Source: Blautia luti
Lineage (GTDB): Bacteria; Bacillota; Clostridia; Lachnospirales; Lachnospiraceae
Direction of reading: 5' to 3'
NCBI RefSeq assembly: GCF_033096465.1
Contig: NZ_AP028156.1
Location: 2,498,501 to 2,562,500, forward strand
Length of the DNA: 64,000 nt
This document shows positions 1 to 8,337 of this stretch, in pieces (positions within the stretch are counted from its first letter, which is position 1; each line of letters begins with the position of its first letter). The notes beneath the pieces were generated by a model, which saw only the letters and a program-made list of their open reading frames with translations, was not told the DNA's origin and searched no databases. A program made the position numbers and the translations under genes.

Positions 1-84
1 CCGAAAGCTGAGAAACAAATTCTGAAATTCACAAAGAGGATACCACCGAATTATCTCTGGTCATTCGTTTCCCGGCATAAGTGA
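1..84 (+). CDS. 3' end of an unidentified gene (partial)
   Basis: Frame 1 is open from the window edge to a TGA at 82-84 and encodes 27 residues with a basic, protein-like composition (ending SFVSRHK). A strong intrinsic terminator starts 24 bases after the stop, as expected for the end of a rightward transcript. The product cannot be identified from so little sequence. It could also be a chance open frame. Confidence 0.35.
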   Translation, partial: PKAEKQILKFTKRIPPNYLWSFVSRHK

Positions 85-107
85 TCTTATTATTCAGGAT
101 CCGTTGC

Positions 108-142
108 AAAAAGCACCAGCCAACTGAATGACTGGTGCTTTT
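108..142. terminator. Bidirectional intrinsic terminator
   Basis: An 11-bp perfect stem (AAAAGCACCAG at 109-119 with CTGGTGCTTTT at 132-142) has A-rich and T-rich flanks. It can stop a rightward transcript from the left edge and the leftward yfcC-iadA operon, whose last stop codon lies at 147. Confidence 0.85.
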
Positions 143-146
143 AACA

Positions 147-1307
147 TCAATATACTTTATTTGTATAAACTGTATTCCCTTTTGCAATTACTTCAACAAG
201 CTGAAGTTCCTGGTCAAGAATACAAAGATCCGCATCGTAACCTTCTTCAACCTTACCTTTTCCTTTGAGGCGAAGAATATCTGCCGGATTAGATGTAATT
301 GTAGAAATAGCTATTTCTAAAGGAATTTCTGTTTTAAATACACATTCCTTTACTTCCTTCAGAAGGCAGCTAGACTGTCCAACGCCCATTCCAAGGAATT
401 CGCCATCACTACTGTACATCGGAAGGCTTCCCTGTCCATCAGAAGAAATTGTCATGCGGTCAGGATTTACTCCTGCATCCAGCATCCGTTTGATACCATT
501 ACATACACGTACCTCATCACAGATAGTTTCCCAATAGTCAATATCTTCATTTCCGGTAAAGTCTACTGCTCCGCCTTTCAGCGCATACTCAATCGACTTG
601 CCAAAAAGCATCTCATTTCGATTGATATGTGTTGGCAGTATTTGAGAAGCCGGTATCTCTGTCTCATCTACCACTCGTTCAATAAGATCTAAGCATCTCG
701 GACTGTCGCCAAGATGAACATTTACAATACCTGCTTTCCCGGAAAGAACACCGCCAAGTCTTGTATCCGCAACGACACGCGCAAATTCCTCAAAAGTCGG
801 CTGTGAAGAACGATGATCAGAGATCGCGATTTCTCCGGTTCCAATGATTTCCTGAATCATCATAATATCTTTGACAATACTGTCCGTCAACGTGTGAACC
901 GGAATCTGATAACTGCCTGTATAACAGTATGCAGACATTCCCTGCTCATTCAATCCTTTTGTCTTTGCAACCAGTGCACACATATCACGACCGATTCCAT
1001 CCGTTCCAAGGCAGCCAACAACTGTTGTTACTCCAAACTTCGTAAGTCCTTCCATAGTTGCTTCCGGAGTACGATTGGCGAATCCACCTTCACCACCGCC
1101 TCCAAGTACATGAACATGACAGTCAATGAATCCCGGAGTTAAAAGTAACCCCTCTCCATTGATCATTTCTGCCTCAGAAAGAAATCCGTCTGCGCATATA
1201 GAACCTGCACCTTTAATCTTGACAATCTTATCATTGATTATAAGTACATCTTTTTTCCCCAGATGCTGTGGGGCATAGACATCAATATTCTGAATTAATT
1301 TCATCAT
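147..1307 (-). CDS. iadA: Isoaspartyl dipeptidase (beta-aspartyl peptidase)
   Basis: This cytosolic metal-dependent amidohydrolase cleaves isoaspartyl dipeptides left over from degradation of damaged proteins. The 386-residue length is normal for IadA. The HxH metal pair is at H64/H66, further metal ligands are H198 and H227, and the catalytic Asp is D290 (SSDGQGS). Substrate-side residues R166 (DHRS) and R230 (THINR) are also visible. At the position where E. coli IadA carries the carboxylated bridging lysine (K162, from memory), this protein has Glu159, which suggests a Glu-bridged binuclear site. It is the second gene of an operon, 29 bases behind a YfcC-type transporter, which suggests the pair imports and hydrolyses peptides or amino-acid derivatives. 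Confidence 0.9.
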   Translation of the reverse strand: MMKLIQNIDVYAPQHLGKKDVLIINDKIVKIKGAGSICADGFLSEAEMINGEGLLLTPGFIDCHVHVLGGGGEGGFANRTPEATMEGLTKFGVTTVVGCLGTDGIGRDMCALVAKTKGLNEQGMSAYCYTGSYQIPVHTLTDSIVKDIMMIQEIIGTGEIAISDHRSSQPTFEEFARVVADTRLGGVLSGKAGIVNVHLGDSPRCLDLIERVVDETEIPASQILPTHINRNEMLFGKSIEYALKGGAVDFTGNEDIDYWETICDEVRVCNGIKRMLDAGVNPDRMTISSDGQGSLPMYSSDGEFLGMGVGQSSCLLKEVKECVFKTEIPLEIAISTITSNPADILRLKGKGKVEEGYDADLCILDQELQLVEVIAKGNTVYTNKVY

Positions 1308-1336
1308 AAATCACTCTCAATTATCAAATGTATGTT

Positions 1337-2857
1337 TTAGAATCCAGTTCCAACTGCAATAAGAATTGTAATAATTGCACCAATCATTAATACGCCAAGG
1401 AATTTCCACATGAATTTAATCCAGTTAGACCACTCAATCTTTGCAATTGCAAGAGATCCGATCAGGCATCCTGATGTAGGAACAATCAGGTTAGTAAATG
1501 CATCACCAAGCTGGAATGCAACTACAGCTGTCTGACGTGAAACACCTAACAGGTCTGACAGTGGAGCCATGATCGGCATTGTGATCGCAGCCTGTCCGGT
1601 TCCGGATACAACGAAGAAGTTGAATACGGACTGGAACAGATACATAAGTACTGCTGCAACTGCTCCGGAAACTCCAGACAGTACATTTGAAATATTATAC
1701 ATAATTGTATTAATAACCGTAGGTGTTGTCGGATCAGATCCACCAAGAACCTGCATGATGCCCTGTGCCATAGCAACAACAAGTGCAGCACCGATCAGGT
1801 CTTTTGCTCCATCTTTGAATGATGTTGCGATATCATTCAGTTTCATATCGTTCAGTTTAAAGATAACTCCAATCACACCGGAAACAATTCCCATAATGAA
1901 GAACTGAGTAGCAATCTCCGGCATGTAGTATCCTTGAGTCATAACTCCCCAAACTACCCATACTACTGTAGCAGCCAGTGTCATAAGAACTAAAATGTGT
2001 CCAAGACCAAATGAATGTCCTTCGTCAATTCCTGTTTTTTCATTCTGCTCACGGAAATATGAATCAGTCTTATATGCGATTGAGATTGTCGGAGTCTTTT
2101 TGATCTTTGACGCATAGAACATAGTCATTCCACAGCCAAGAACTGTAAATACTACCCACATTACCATACGGAACCCTGCTCCGGAGAATACATCAATACC
2201 TGCAATACCCTGTGCAATACCTACAGAGAATGGATTCATCCAAGATGAACCGAAACCAATCTGTGTTGCAACATAAGTAACAAGAACTGCAATAACTGAA
2301 TCATATCCAACTGCTACAAACAACGGACAAAGAATCATAGTAAACGGAAGTGCTTCTTCTCCCATTCCAAAAACTGCACCACCAAGAGAAAACAGTACGA
2401 AAAGTATCGGAATCAGCAGTTTTTCTGCTCCCTTTGCCTTACGGATCAATCCGATCAATCCGGATTCAATCGCACCTGTACGGATCATGATACCGAATGC
2501 ACCACCTACTACCATAAGGAATGCGATAATCTCTATTGCAGAACTACTTACGATTCCGTTATACATATAGTTGAAGAATCCTGTTCCACCATCTCCACTA
2601 AAGAGTGCTACTCCTTCTGTTACTACATTTCCTGCATCGTCTGTCAGATACTGGAAACTTCCGTCTTTGATTACTGTACGGGTTTTCTCAACACCATTGA
2701 TCATGTACGAAATATCCTGTGTTTCGTAAAATCCCTTTGGTACAAGGAAAGTCAGAAGTGCTGCGACAACAACTACTAAAAAGATAATAATGTAGGTGTC
2801 AGGCACTTGAAATCCCTTGTTAAAAGATTTTAACCCTTTTCCTTCTTTTTTGCTCAT
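1337..2857 (-). CDS. yfcC: YfcC/DcuC-family membrane transporter
   Basis: This is a 506-residue polytopic inner-membrane protein with about a dozen hydrophobic segments. The short N-terminal cytoplasmic stretch is followed by a membrane segment and then a roughly 60-residue loop (about residues 45-100), as in the YfcC group of the DcuC superfamily. Family members are annotated as C4-dicarboxylate or basic amino-acid carriers, but substrates are mostly unproven. A GGGAGG ribosome site precedes the ATG. It is the first gene of the operon with iadA, which favours a peptide or amino-acid substrate. A weak promoter (TATAGT near 2887-2892 on the minus strand) is possible. Confidence 0.85.
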   Translation of the reverse strand: MSKKEGKGLKSFNKGFQVPDTYIIIFLVVVVAALLTFLVPKGFYETQDISYMINGVEKTRTVIKDGSFQYLTDDAGNVVTEGVALFSGDGGTGFFNYMYNGIVSSSAIEIIAFLMVVGGAFGIMIRTGAIESGLIGLIRKAKGAEKLLIPILFVLFSLGGAVFGMGEEALPFTMILCPLFVAVGYDSVIAVLVTYVATQIGFGSSWMNPFSVGIAQGIAGIDVFSGAGFRMVMWVVFTVLGCGMTMFYASKIKKTPTISIAYKTDSYFREQNEKTGIDEGHSFGLGHILVLMTLAATVVWVVWGVMTQGYYMPEIATQFFIMGIVSGVIGVIFKLNDMKLNDIATSFKDGAKDLIGAALVVAMAQGIMQVLGGSDPTTPTVINTIMYNISNVLSGVSGAVAAVLMYLFQSVFNFFVVSGTGQAAITMPIMAPLSDLLGVSRQTAVVAFQLGDAFTNLIVPTSGCLIGSLAIAKIEWSNWIKFMWKFLGVLMIGAIITILIAVGTGF

Positions 2858-3009
2858 TTTCGAGTTTCCCTCCCATTTTTGATATACTATACCAGTGTAC
2901 CATAGAATGCTTAAAATATAACTAAAAATTTACATATTTTATCAATTTTTGTCATTTTCCTGTATTTTTATACATCAAAAATAGGATTTGGCTCTGATAA
3001 TGCAAAAAT

Positions 3010-3042
3010 ATAACGCTCCTGCCATAAAAACAAGAGCGTTAT
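3010..3042 (-). terminator. Intrinsic terminator downstream of the ABC/alcohol dehydrogenase operon
   Basis: A 9-bp perfect stem (ATAACGCTC at 3010-3018 with GAGCGTTAT at 3034-3042) is followed on the minus strand by ATTTTTGC. It can end leftward transcripts coming from the gene at 3443 through the decayed region between. Confidence 0.6.
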
Positions 3043-3179
3043 ACTTATCCTTCGTTGCCAGGCAGGTATCTGACACAGCACTATTTTCAGCCGATACACA
3101 ACCTTTTATTTAACACCGTATCTCCTGAATACAGGTAATCATTTAATGTAACCATAAGCTTTTCCTCTTTTGAAGTTAT

Positions 3180-3430
3180 TCAACTTTCATAAACTAACAG
3201 ACGATTCATGCCTTCCTGCCAGGGAGTTTCCACTTTCAAATCTACAGGTGTACATTCTTTAAAAACCTGATTCCACATTTTTATTTCCTGTTCATATACT
3301 TTATTCAAGACTTCGTCATCTCCTCATTACTTAATTCCTTTTTTTCCAAAAAGAAACTGCTCCAGATATTTTTTTCACCGACCTGCTCATTTCTCTCATT
3401 TCATCTACAGCAATCATGCTAAAGTGTGTT
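3180..3430 (-). pseudogene. Decayed coding remnant, unknown product
   Basis: The stretch of about 585 bases between yfcC and the alcohol dehydrogenase has no intact gene, but its minus strand holds protein-like fragments. One frame runs from about 3327 to a TGA at 3180-3182 and encodes about 48 residues, including VDLKVETPWQEGMNRLLVYE. Upstream, another frame (about 3330-3420) reads DEMREMSRSVKK, and a one-base shift in an A-run extends it to a stop just before the first fragment. Stops and a frameshift show it is broken. The original function is not recognisable. Confidence 0.35.
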
Positions 3431-3442
3431 TGAAAAATCATT

Positions 3443-4477
3443 CTAACACTCTACCGCTACTTTGATCACACCATCTCTCTTATTTTCAAAAAGTTCATAT
3501 GCTTCTTCGATTCTGCTAAGCGGATAGGTATGTGTGATAAGTGGTTCTGTATTAATCTTACCTTCTGCGATCAGTTTCAGGGTTTCCTCACAATCACATC
3601 CATCCACTCCACCGGTTTTAAATGTAAGGTTCTTACCATACATATCTGGAAGTGGCAAAGTCTGAGCCTTATCATAAAGTGCAACCACAGTCACTATCCC
3701 GTTTGGTCTTGCACATTCCCATGCCAGACGAAATGTAGATTCCGCTCCCGCAACCTCAAGAACTACATCAGCTCCGCCGTGATCACTATGGTCCTGGACA
3801 AAATCAAAGCATTCCTCCGGCGAGACAGTAAGAACCTCCTGATAATGTTCATTAATAAAATGAATTCTGTTTTCATCTTTTTCACACATAATAATACACT
3901 TTGGATTCTTCAGCATAACACTTAGCAAAGTGCAAATCCCTGTAGGACCGGCTCCGATGATCAGCACAGTATCCTCCTCTGTGATCTCAGAAATACGCGC
4001 AGCCCAATAACCGGTGGCAAGAACATCTCCTACCAGCAAAGCTTGTCTGTCAGTAACTCCTTCCGGAATTTTGTTCAGTCCCTGATCTGCAAAAGGCACA
4101 CGCACATATTCTGCCTGACCACCATCTATACGACAGCCAAGAGCCCATCCGCCATTCTCATCTGTACAGTTATTTACATAACCTTTTTTGCAGAAAAAAC
4201 ATTCACCACAAAAGGTTTCTACATTTACAGTCACACGATCTCCCGGTTTTACATGAGTTACAGCACTTCCAACTGATTCAACAATACCTACCATCTCATG
4301 TCCCACAGTTATACCAGGAACTGCACGGGGAACACTTCCGTGTTTAATGTGCAGATCACTTGAACAGATACTGGCAAGCGTTACTTTTACAACTGCATCC
4401 CGTTCATGCATAAGTACTGGTTTTGGTTTTTCCATTAATTCAAATTTTCCCTTTGAAACATATGTATAAGTCTGCAT
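3443..4477 (-). CDS. Zinc-dependent medium-chain alcohol dehydrogenase
   Basis: A 344-residue NAD(P)-dependent oxidoreductase of the MDR superfamily. Catalytic zinc ligands C38, H60 and E61 (GHEMVG) are present. The four structural-zinc cysteines C90, C93, C96 and C104 lie in the usual lobe. The Rossmann loop is GAGPTG (175-180). Substrate specificity cannot be read; alcohols, polyols or threonine-like substrates are all possible. Its start lies 12 bases after the stop of the ABC ATPase gene, so it appears to be the last gene of the ABC operon. The transported compound may therefore feed this enzyme, or be its product. Confidence 0.85.
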   Translation of the reverse strand: MQTYTYVSKGKFELMEKPKPVLMHERDAVVKVTLASICSSDLHIKHGSVPRAVPGITVGHEMVGIVESVGSAVTHVKPGDRVTVNVETFCGECFFCKKGYVNNCTDENGGWALGCRIDGGQAEYVRVPFADQGLNKIPEGVTDRQALLVGDVLATGYWAARISEITEEDTVLIIGAGPTGICTLLSVMLKNPKCIIMCEKDENRIHFINEHYQEVLTVSPEECFDFVQDHSDHGGADVVLEVAGAESTFRLAWECARPNGIVTVVALYDKAQTLPLPDMYGKNLTFKTGGVDGCDCEETLKLIAEGKINTEPLITHTYPLSRIEEAYELFENKRDGVIKVAVEC

Positions 4478-4489
4478 TATTTTATCCCA

Positions 4490-5098
4490 TCACTTTCCGG
4501 ACCATTTTATCAGATGATCCTTCATAAATTTTAATGTTTCGTCGGCCTTTAACCAAACTGCTTCCTGTTCTTCATGGGTAACAAAAATCAATGTCTTTCC
4601 CTCAGTCTTTTTCAAAATATAATCAATTGTTTTTATTCTGGTTTTTTCATCAAGACCTCTGAGAGGTTCATCCATAATCACACAATCTGAATCAGCCAGC
4701 AATGCCCTCAGGATAGACACTCTTCTGCGCATTCCTCCGCTTAATTCACGAACCGGTTTCTGCCATACCTCAGTAAGTGCAACTGCTTTATATGCTTCCT
4801 CCAGTTCTCTGTCTGATATTGTTTTTGCGCATACCAGTCTTATATTGGAAGCAGCACTCAGATTTTCGCACAGGCGATCTTCCTGAAATACTGCACTGAT
4901 CTTCCTGTCACTTATCCCTTCTATTTTTCCCTTATCCGGAATATCCAGCCCCAGAAGAAGCCGTATCAGTGTAGTTTTTCCACATCCGGATCTTCCTCTT
5001 ATACAAGTGGTTTTCCCTTCTGGAAAAACACAGCACAAATCTCTCAGTATCTGCTGCTCTCCGTATGCTTTACTGACATGATCTACCTTTATATCCAT
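4490..5098 (-). CDS. ABC transporter ATP-binding protein (NitT/TauT/NMT1 type)
   Basis: This 202-residue nucleotide-binding subunit has Walker A GRSGCGKT (35-42), Q-loop Q72, signature LSGGM (119-123), Walker B IMDEP with D143/E144 and H-loop H175. It is shorter than the usual 240-260 residues and lacks a C-terminal extension. The start was placed at the ATG at 5098 because GGTGGAG precedes it at proper distance; an in-frame extension to 5161 has no ribosome site. It lies 71 bases after the permease gene and completes a binding protein/permease/ATPase importer. Confidence 0.87.
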   Translation of the reverse strand: MDIKVDHVSKAYGEQQILRDLCCVFPEGKTTCIRGRSGCGKTTLIRLLLGLDIPDKGKIEGISDRKISAVFQEDRLCENLSAASNIRLVCAKTISDRELEEAYKAVALTEVWQKPVRELSGGMRRRVSILRALLADSDCVIMDEPLRGLDEKTRIKTIDYILKKTEGKTLIFVTHEEQEAVWLKADETLKFMKDHLIKWSGK

Positions 5099-5169
5099 AT
5101 CTTTTCTCCACCTGTAACAAACCTCGTAAATAACGCATTTAAGAGAATTACCATAAATCAAAATCTCCG

Positions 5170-5961
5170 TTATTTATGTTCTATTATATAAACTACTCTG
5201 CTTACAATTCCAAGAAAACACTTTTCAAATACAAAACTTATCACAATGATCACAATCGTCCACGCAAAAAGATCGGGAGTATTCAGATATATTTTTGCAT
5301 TATACAGTTTCTCACCAATAGAACCTGAGGGTACTCCGATAACCTCTGCTGCCACTCCTGCTTTCCAGCACATCCCAAGTGAAAGCCTGCATGCAGAAAG
5401 AAAATAAGGCAGTACCTGCGATACATAAATATATCTAATCCTTCTTTCGGGATTCACCTGAAATACTTTTGCCATTTCCAATATCTTACTGTCAGTCTGT
5501 CGTATTCCCTCAAGGATATTTGTATATATCACAGGCAGGACCATAAGAAAAGAAATAAAAACTGACAGATTTCTGGAAGGTATCCATATCAGGCACAAAA
5601 TGATAAAAGACGCCACAGGTGTAGATTTGACCACTGCAATTACAGGCGCTATCAGGATTTCCACTGTTTTTGACCAATATGCCAACACTGCCAGAAAGAT
5701 TCCCAGAAACATAGCCAGAAGAAATCCTGTCACAATACGCACAAAACTAAATCCAACAGACTGCCAGAAATTTCCGGTAAAAATCAGTTCAAAAAGCTTT
5801 CGGACAACAGAAACAGGAGATGCCAGAAGGATCTCCTGTCCCAAATACATACTTGCAAACTGCCAGATTGTGATCCAGAAAAACACTGCCACTATGCGGA
5901 TTCCTGTATATTTTGTTCCATTGTCAGTTTTTGCTCTATCTCTTGTAATAGAATGCATCAT
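5170..5961 (-). CDS. ABC transporter permease (BPD_transp_1 family)
   Basis: A 263-residue inner-membrane subunit with about six hydrophobic segments. The cytoplasmic EAA-type loop (MAKVFQVNPERRIRYIYVSQ, around residues 165-185) contacts the ATPase. The layout matches SsuC/TauC/ThiX-type permeases. AGGAGG precedes the double ATG. The gene starts 26 bases inside the end of the binding-protein gene, so the two are probably translationally coupled. Confidence 0.87.
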   Translation of the reverse strand: MMHSITRDRAKTDNGTKYTGIRIVAVFFWITIWQFASMYLGQEILLASPVSVVRKLFELIFTGNFWQSVGFSFVRIVTGFLLAMFLGIFLAVLAYWSKTVEILIAPVIAVVKSTPVASFIILCLIWIPSRNLSVFISFLMVLPVIYTNILEGIRQTDSKILEMAKVFQVNPERRIRYIYVSQVLPYFLSACRLSLGMCWKAGVAAEVIGVPSGSIGEKLYNAKIYLNTPDLFAWTIVIIVISFVFEKCFLGIVSRVVYIIEHK

Positions 5962-6907
5962 CTGGTAACTGTCCTCCTATAATCTCAGGATTCTGCTCAT
6001 CCAAAGTTGCCAGATATCCTGAAAGCATGGTTTTCATCTCATCGCCTTCAATAAATACAATACTGCAGTCAGGGATTGCTTTCTGCGCAACCTCCTTTGT
6101 AATAATGTCATGATCTCCTATGATCTGAGCCGCAGATTCTGTGTCACTGTTGACAAAATCCACAGATTCTTTATAGACATCCATAAAGTCATTTACCTTA
6201 TCTGCATGATCCTGAACAAATTCATTGTTTGCAATCACAACACCTGTCACAAGTTTACTTCCGTCATCCATAGAATCTTCCCACAATTTATTCAGATCCA
6301 GGGCAACTTTCAGCTTATCGTTTTTCATCAGAGCCGTAGTTACAAAAGGCTGCGGAAGAAGTCCGACTGCTGTCTGATCCTGCACAAGTGCTGAAACCAC
6401 CTCTGCGTGCTCAGACTTATATTCAACAGTCACATCTTTCTCAGGATCGATTCCATTCGCCTTAAGGACAGAATTCAGGGCATATTCCGGAGTTGCGCCT
6501 TTTCCACTGGCATATATGGTTTTTCCCTTCAGATCCTCCACAGATTTCACACTGTCTCCATTCTCCACAAGGTAAAGAACACCCAGAGTATTGACTGCCA
6601 GAACACTGACATCCTTATTTGTCTTCTGATACAATGTTGCTGCAAGATTTGCAGGAACAGCTGCAATATCAAGCTTATCCTGCACTACCATCGGAACAAT
6701 CTCATCTGGAGATGCAGCAACCGTAAAATCATATCCGTCTGCATCAAGAAGCTGAGCCATTCCCATCGCAGTCGGTCCTTTCAATGCTCCTATCCGGACA
6801 GTATCCGGATCTTCTTCAGAGGCAAATACATTAATCACTCCTGTATTGCCGGTCAGCCCTGCACATATACATAAAGCCATTGTCCAAACCATTAATTTTT
6901 TTTTCAT
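5936..6907 (-). CDS. ABC transporter substrate-binding protein (NMT1/THI5-like)
   Basis: An exported binding protein with a basic N-terminus (MKKKLMVW), a hydrophobic signal core and a likely cleavage after VFAS. There is no lipobox cysteine at the expected place, so membrane attachment is uncertain. The mature part has the type-II PBP fold of the NMT1/SsuA group (VRIGALKGPTAMGMAQLL; DLKGKTIYASGKGATPEY). The ligand cannot be stated; nitrate, sulfonate, thiamine-precursor and related ligands all occur in the family. The start at 6907 is preferred because GGAG sits 4 bases upstream; an ATG at 6919 is the alternative. It is the first gene of the operon ending at 3443. Confidence 0.85.
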   Translation of the reverse strand: MKKKLMVWTMALCICAGLTGNTGVINVFASEEDPDTVRIGALKGPTAMGMAQLLDADGYDFTVAASPDEIVPMVVQDKLDIAAVPANLAATLYQKTNKDVSVLAVNTLGVLYLVENGDSVKSVEDLKGKTIYASGKGATPEYALNSVLKANGIDPEKDVTVEYKSEHAEVVSALVQDQTAVGLLPQPFVTTALMKNDKLKVALDLNKLWEDSMDDGSKLVTGVVIANNEFVQDHADKVNDFMDVYKESVDFVNSDTESAAQIIGDHDIITKEVAQKAIPDCSIVFIEGDEMKTMLSGYLATLDEQNPEIIGGQLPDDAFYYKR

Positions 6908-7221
6908 TTTTCTCCGCATCCTTTCTTTATTTGAGAATTCAAGAAGTATTTAAGTTCATGGAATTATTTTATCACACAATAAAAAATATTTAATGAAAAC
7001 TTTGATATTTACCAATAATTTTTCTATTCTTTTCATAACCTGACGGCATATTTTGTTGCTTTTCCATACTGATTATTCTATAATATATAATATCTGTTTG
7101 CAATTTTTTGTTGTTATTTCTGAAACAGCAAAAATCGAAAAACATGTTGCTGAAAACGGAATGAGCAGTAACAATATCAAACGATCTCATCTATAAAATA
7201 AAATATCAGGAGTATACAGAT
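6908..7221. other. Divergent intergenic region with a hairpin repeat
   Basis: About 310 AT-rich bases separate the leftward ABC operon and the rightward eutJ-like gene, so both promoters should lie here. No riboswitch consensus (including the TPP box) was found. A short open frame on the minus strand (6990-7190) is AT-rich and lacks a ribosome site, so it was not called. At 7146-7172 lies a 27-base imperfect hairpin that matches 22 of 27 positions of a sequence at 16638-16664. Confidence 0.6.
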
Positions 7222-8058
7222 ATGGAATTGAAAAACAGAACTTTATCAAATTTCGCCGATCTTGTTCAAACCGGTGAATGCAAAAAATTCAAAGGCCGCC
7301 TGAAAGTAGGTGTGGATTTGGGTACAGCTAATACAGTTCTGGCAGTTGTAGACACTACCAACCGTCCGATTGCCGGCATATCCGCTCCCTCCCAGGCTAT
7401 CAGAGACGGCGTGATCGTCAATTATTATGAATCCGTTCAGCTTGTTACACGGCTGAAGACTGAACTTGAAGAAAAACTGAAAACTGAGCTTCCTTACGCT
7501 GCAGCTGCAATCCCACCCGGAGTTTCCGAAGGAAGTTCAAAAAGTATCCAATATGTGCTGGAGGGTGCAGGTTTTGAGGTTTCCAATATCGTAGACGAAC
7601 CCACCGCTGCAGCTGCTGTACTTAAGATTTCAGACGGCGCTGTAGTGGATGTAGGTGGAGGCACTACAGGAATCAGTATTCTCAAAGACAGCAAAGTAAT
7701 CTACACAGACGATGAAGCTACTGGCGGCAGTCACATGACCATGACTGTAGCAGGACACTATAACATCCCATACGAAGAAGCTGAAATTTTAAAAACTGAT
7801 CGTTCAAAAGAAGCTGAAATTTTCCCTGTGATCAAAGCAACTGTAGAAAAAATGGCCACGATCACTCAGAAATTTCTCACAGGCTACCAGGTACCCGCTG
7901 TATATGTTGTAGGCGGTTCCGCAAGTTTTGAAGATTTCACAGGCGTATTTGAAAAAAAGCTTGGTCTGCCTGTTTATCGTCCGGTCCATCCTCTGCTGGT
8001 AACCCCACTGGGTATCGCTTATCACTGTGATCTTCCACCGGTCACACAAAAAAAATAA
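7222..8058 (+). CDS. eutJ: EutJ-like actin/Hsp70-fold ATPase, outside a eut operon
   Basis: This 278-residue protein belongs to the EutJ family, small ATPases of the Hsp70/actin superfamily thought to act as chaperones for ethanolamine-utilisation enzymes. Visible motifs are the phosphate-1 loop VGVDLGTANT (29-38), the connect motif VDEPTAAAA (about 124-132), the phosphate-2 loop VDVGGGTTG (about 141-149) and an adenosine motif VYVVGGSASF. AGGAG lies 9 bases before the ATG. No other eut or microcompartment gene is in the window. The only possible functional neighbour is the divergent operon containing an alcohol dehydrogenase. Confidence 0.82.
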   Translation: MELKNRTLSNFADLVQTGECKKFKGRLKVGVDLGTANTVLAVVDTTNRPIAGISAPSQAIRDGVIVNYYESVQLVTRLKTELEEKLKTELPYAAAAIPPGVSEGSSKSIQYVLEGAGFEVSNIVDEPTAAAAVLKISDGAVVDVGGGTTGISILKDSKVIYTDDEATGGSHMTMTVAGHYNIPYEEAEILKTDRSKEAEIFPVIKATVEKMATITQKFLTGYQVPAVYVVGGSASFEDFTGVFEKKLGLPVYRPVHPLLVTPLGIAYHCDLPPVTQKK

Positions 8059-8082
8059 TCAAAACTTTTCATAAAATACTAT

Positions 8083-8268
8083 ATAAGGGGGTATTATACC
8101 ATAAGAGAACTAAAAGCAACAAAAATCAATGCTGCTGGCATTTATGTCCTCTTCCTTTAAACAATGAAGTACTCCTTGCCATGATCATTCTTCCGGAATG
8201 CACTTATGCAAATGACTGCACAGTAGTAGATTTTGAAGAAAAAGACTGGTTTAAGATTACTGTCTGAT
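8083..8268 (+). pseudogene. Decayed small-gene remnant
   Basis: After eutJ, two rightward frames look coding. One encodes IRELKATKINAAGIYVLFL and stops near 8160. The other continues with NNEVLLAMIILPECTYAND and ends FEEKDWFKITV at a TGA at 8266-8268. A frameshift between them would explain the break. A terminator follows 7 bases later. No product can be named, and chance open frames are possible. Confidence 0.25.
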
Positions 8269-8274
8269 ATACAT

Positions 8275-8324
8275 AAATATCCCCGGAACTCCACTGTTTT
8301 TACATGAAGTTCCGGGGATATTTT
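8275..8324. terminator. Bidirectional intrinsic terminator
   Basis: A 16-bp perfect stem (8275-8290 with 8309-8324, core TCCCCGGAACT) is followed by TTTTTATTG rightward and A/T-rich sequence leftward. It separates the eutJ unit from the convergent gamma-carbonic-anhydrase-like gene. Confidence 0.9.
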
Positions 8325-8337
8325 TATTGTCCGATTT

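Noticed and set aside
6990-7190. 66-codon frame on the minus strand
   Set aside because: AT-rich, no ribosome site, covers the promoter region and includes the hairpin repeat.
6908-7221. TPP or other riboswitch for the NMT1-type ABC operon
   Set aside because: The conserved CTGAGA and thi-box core are not found on either strand.
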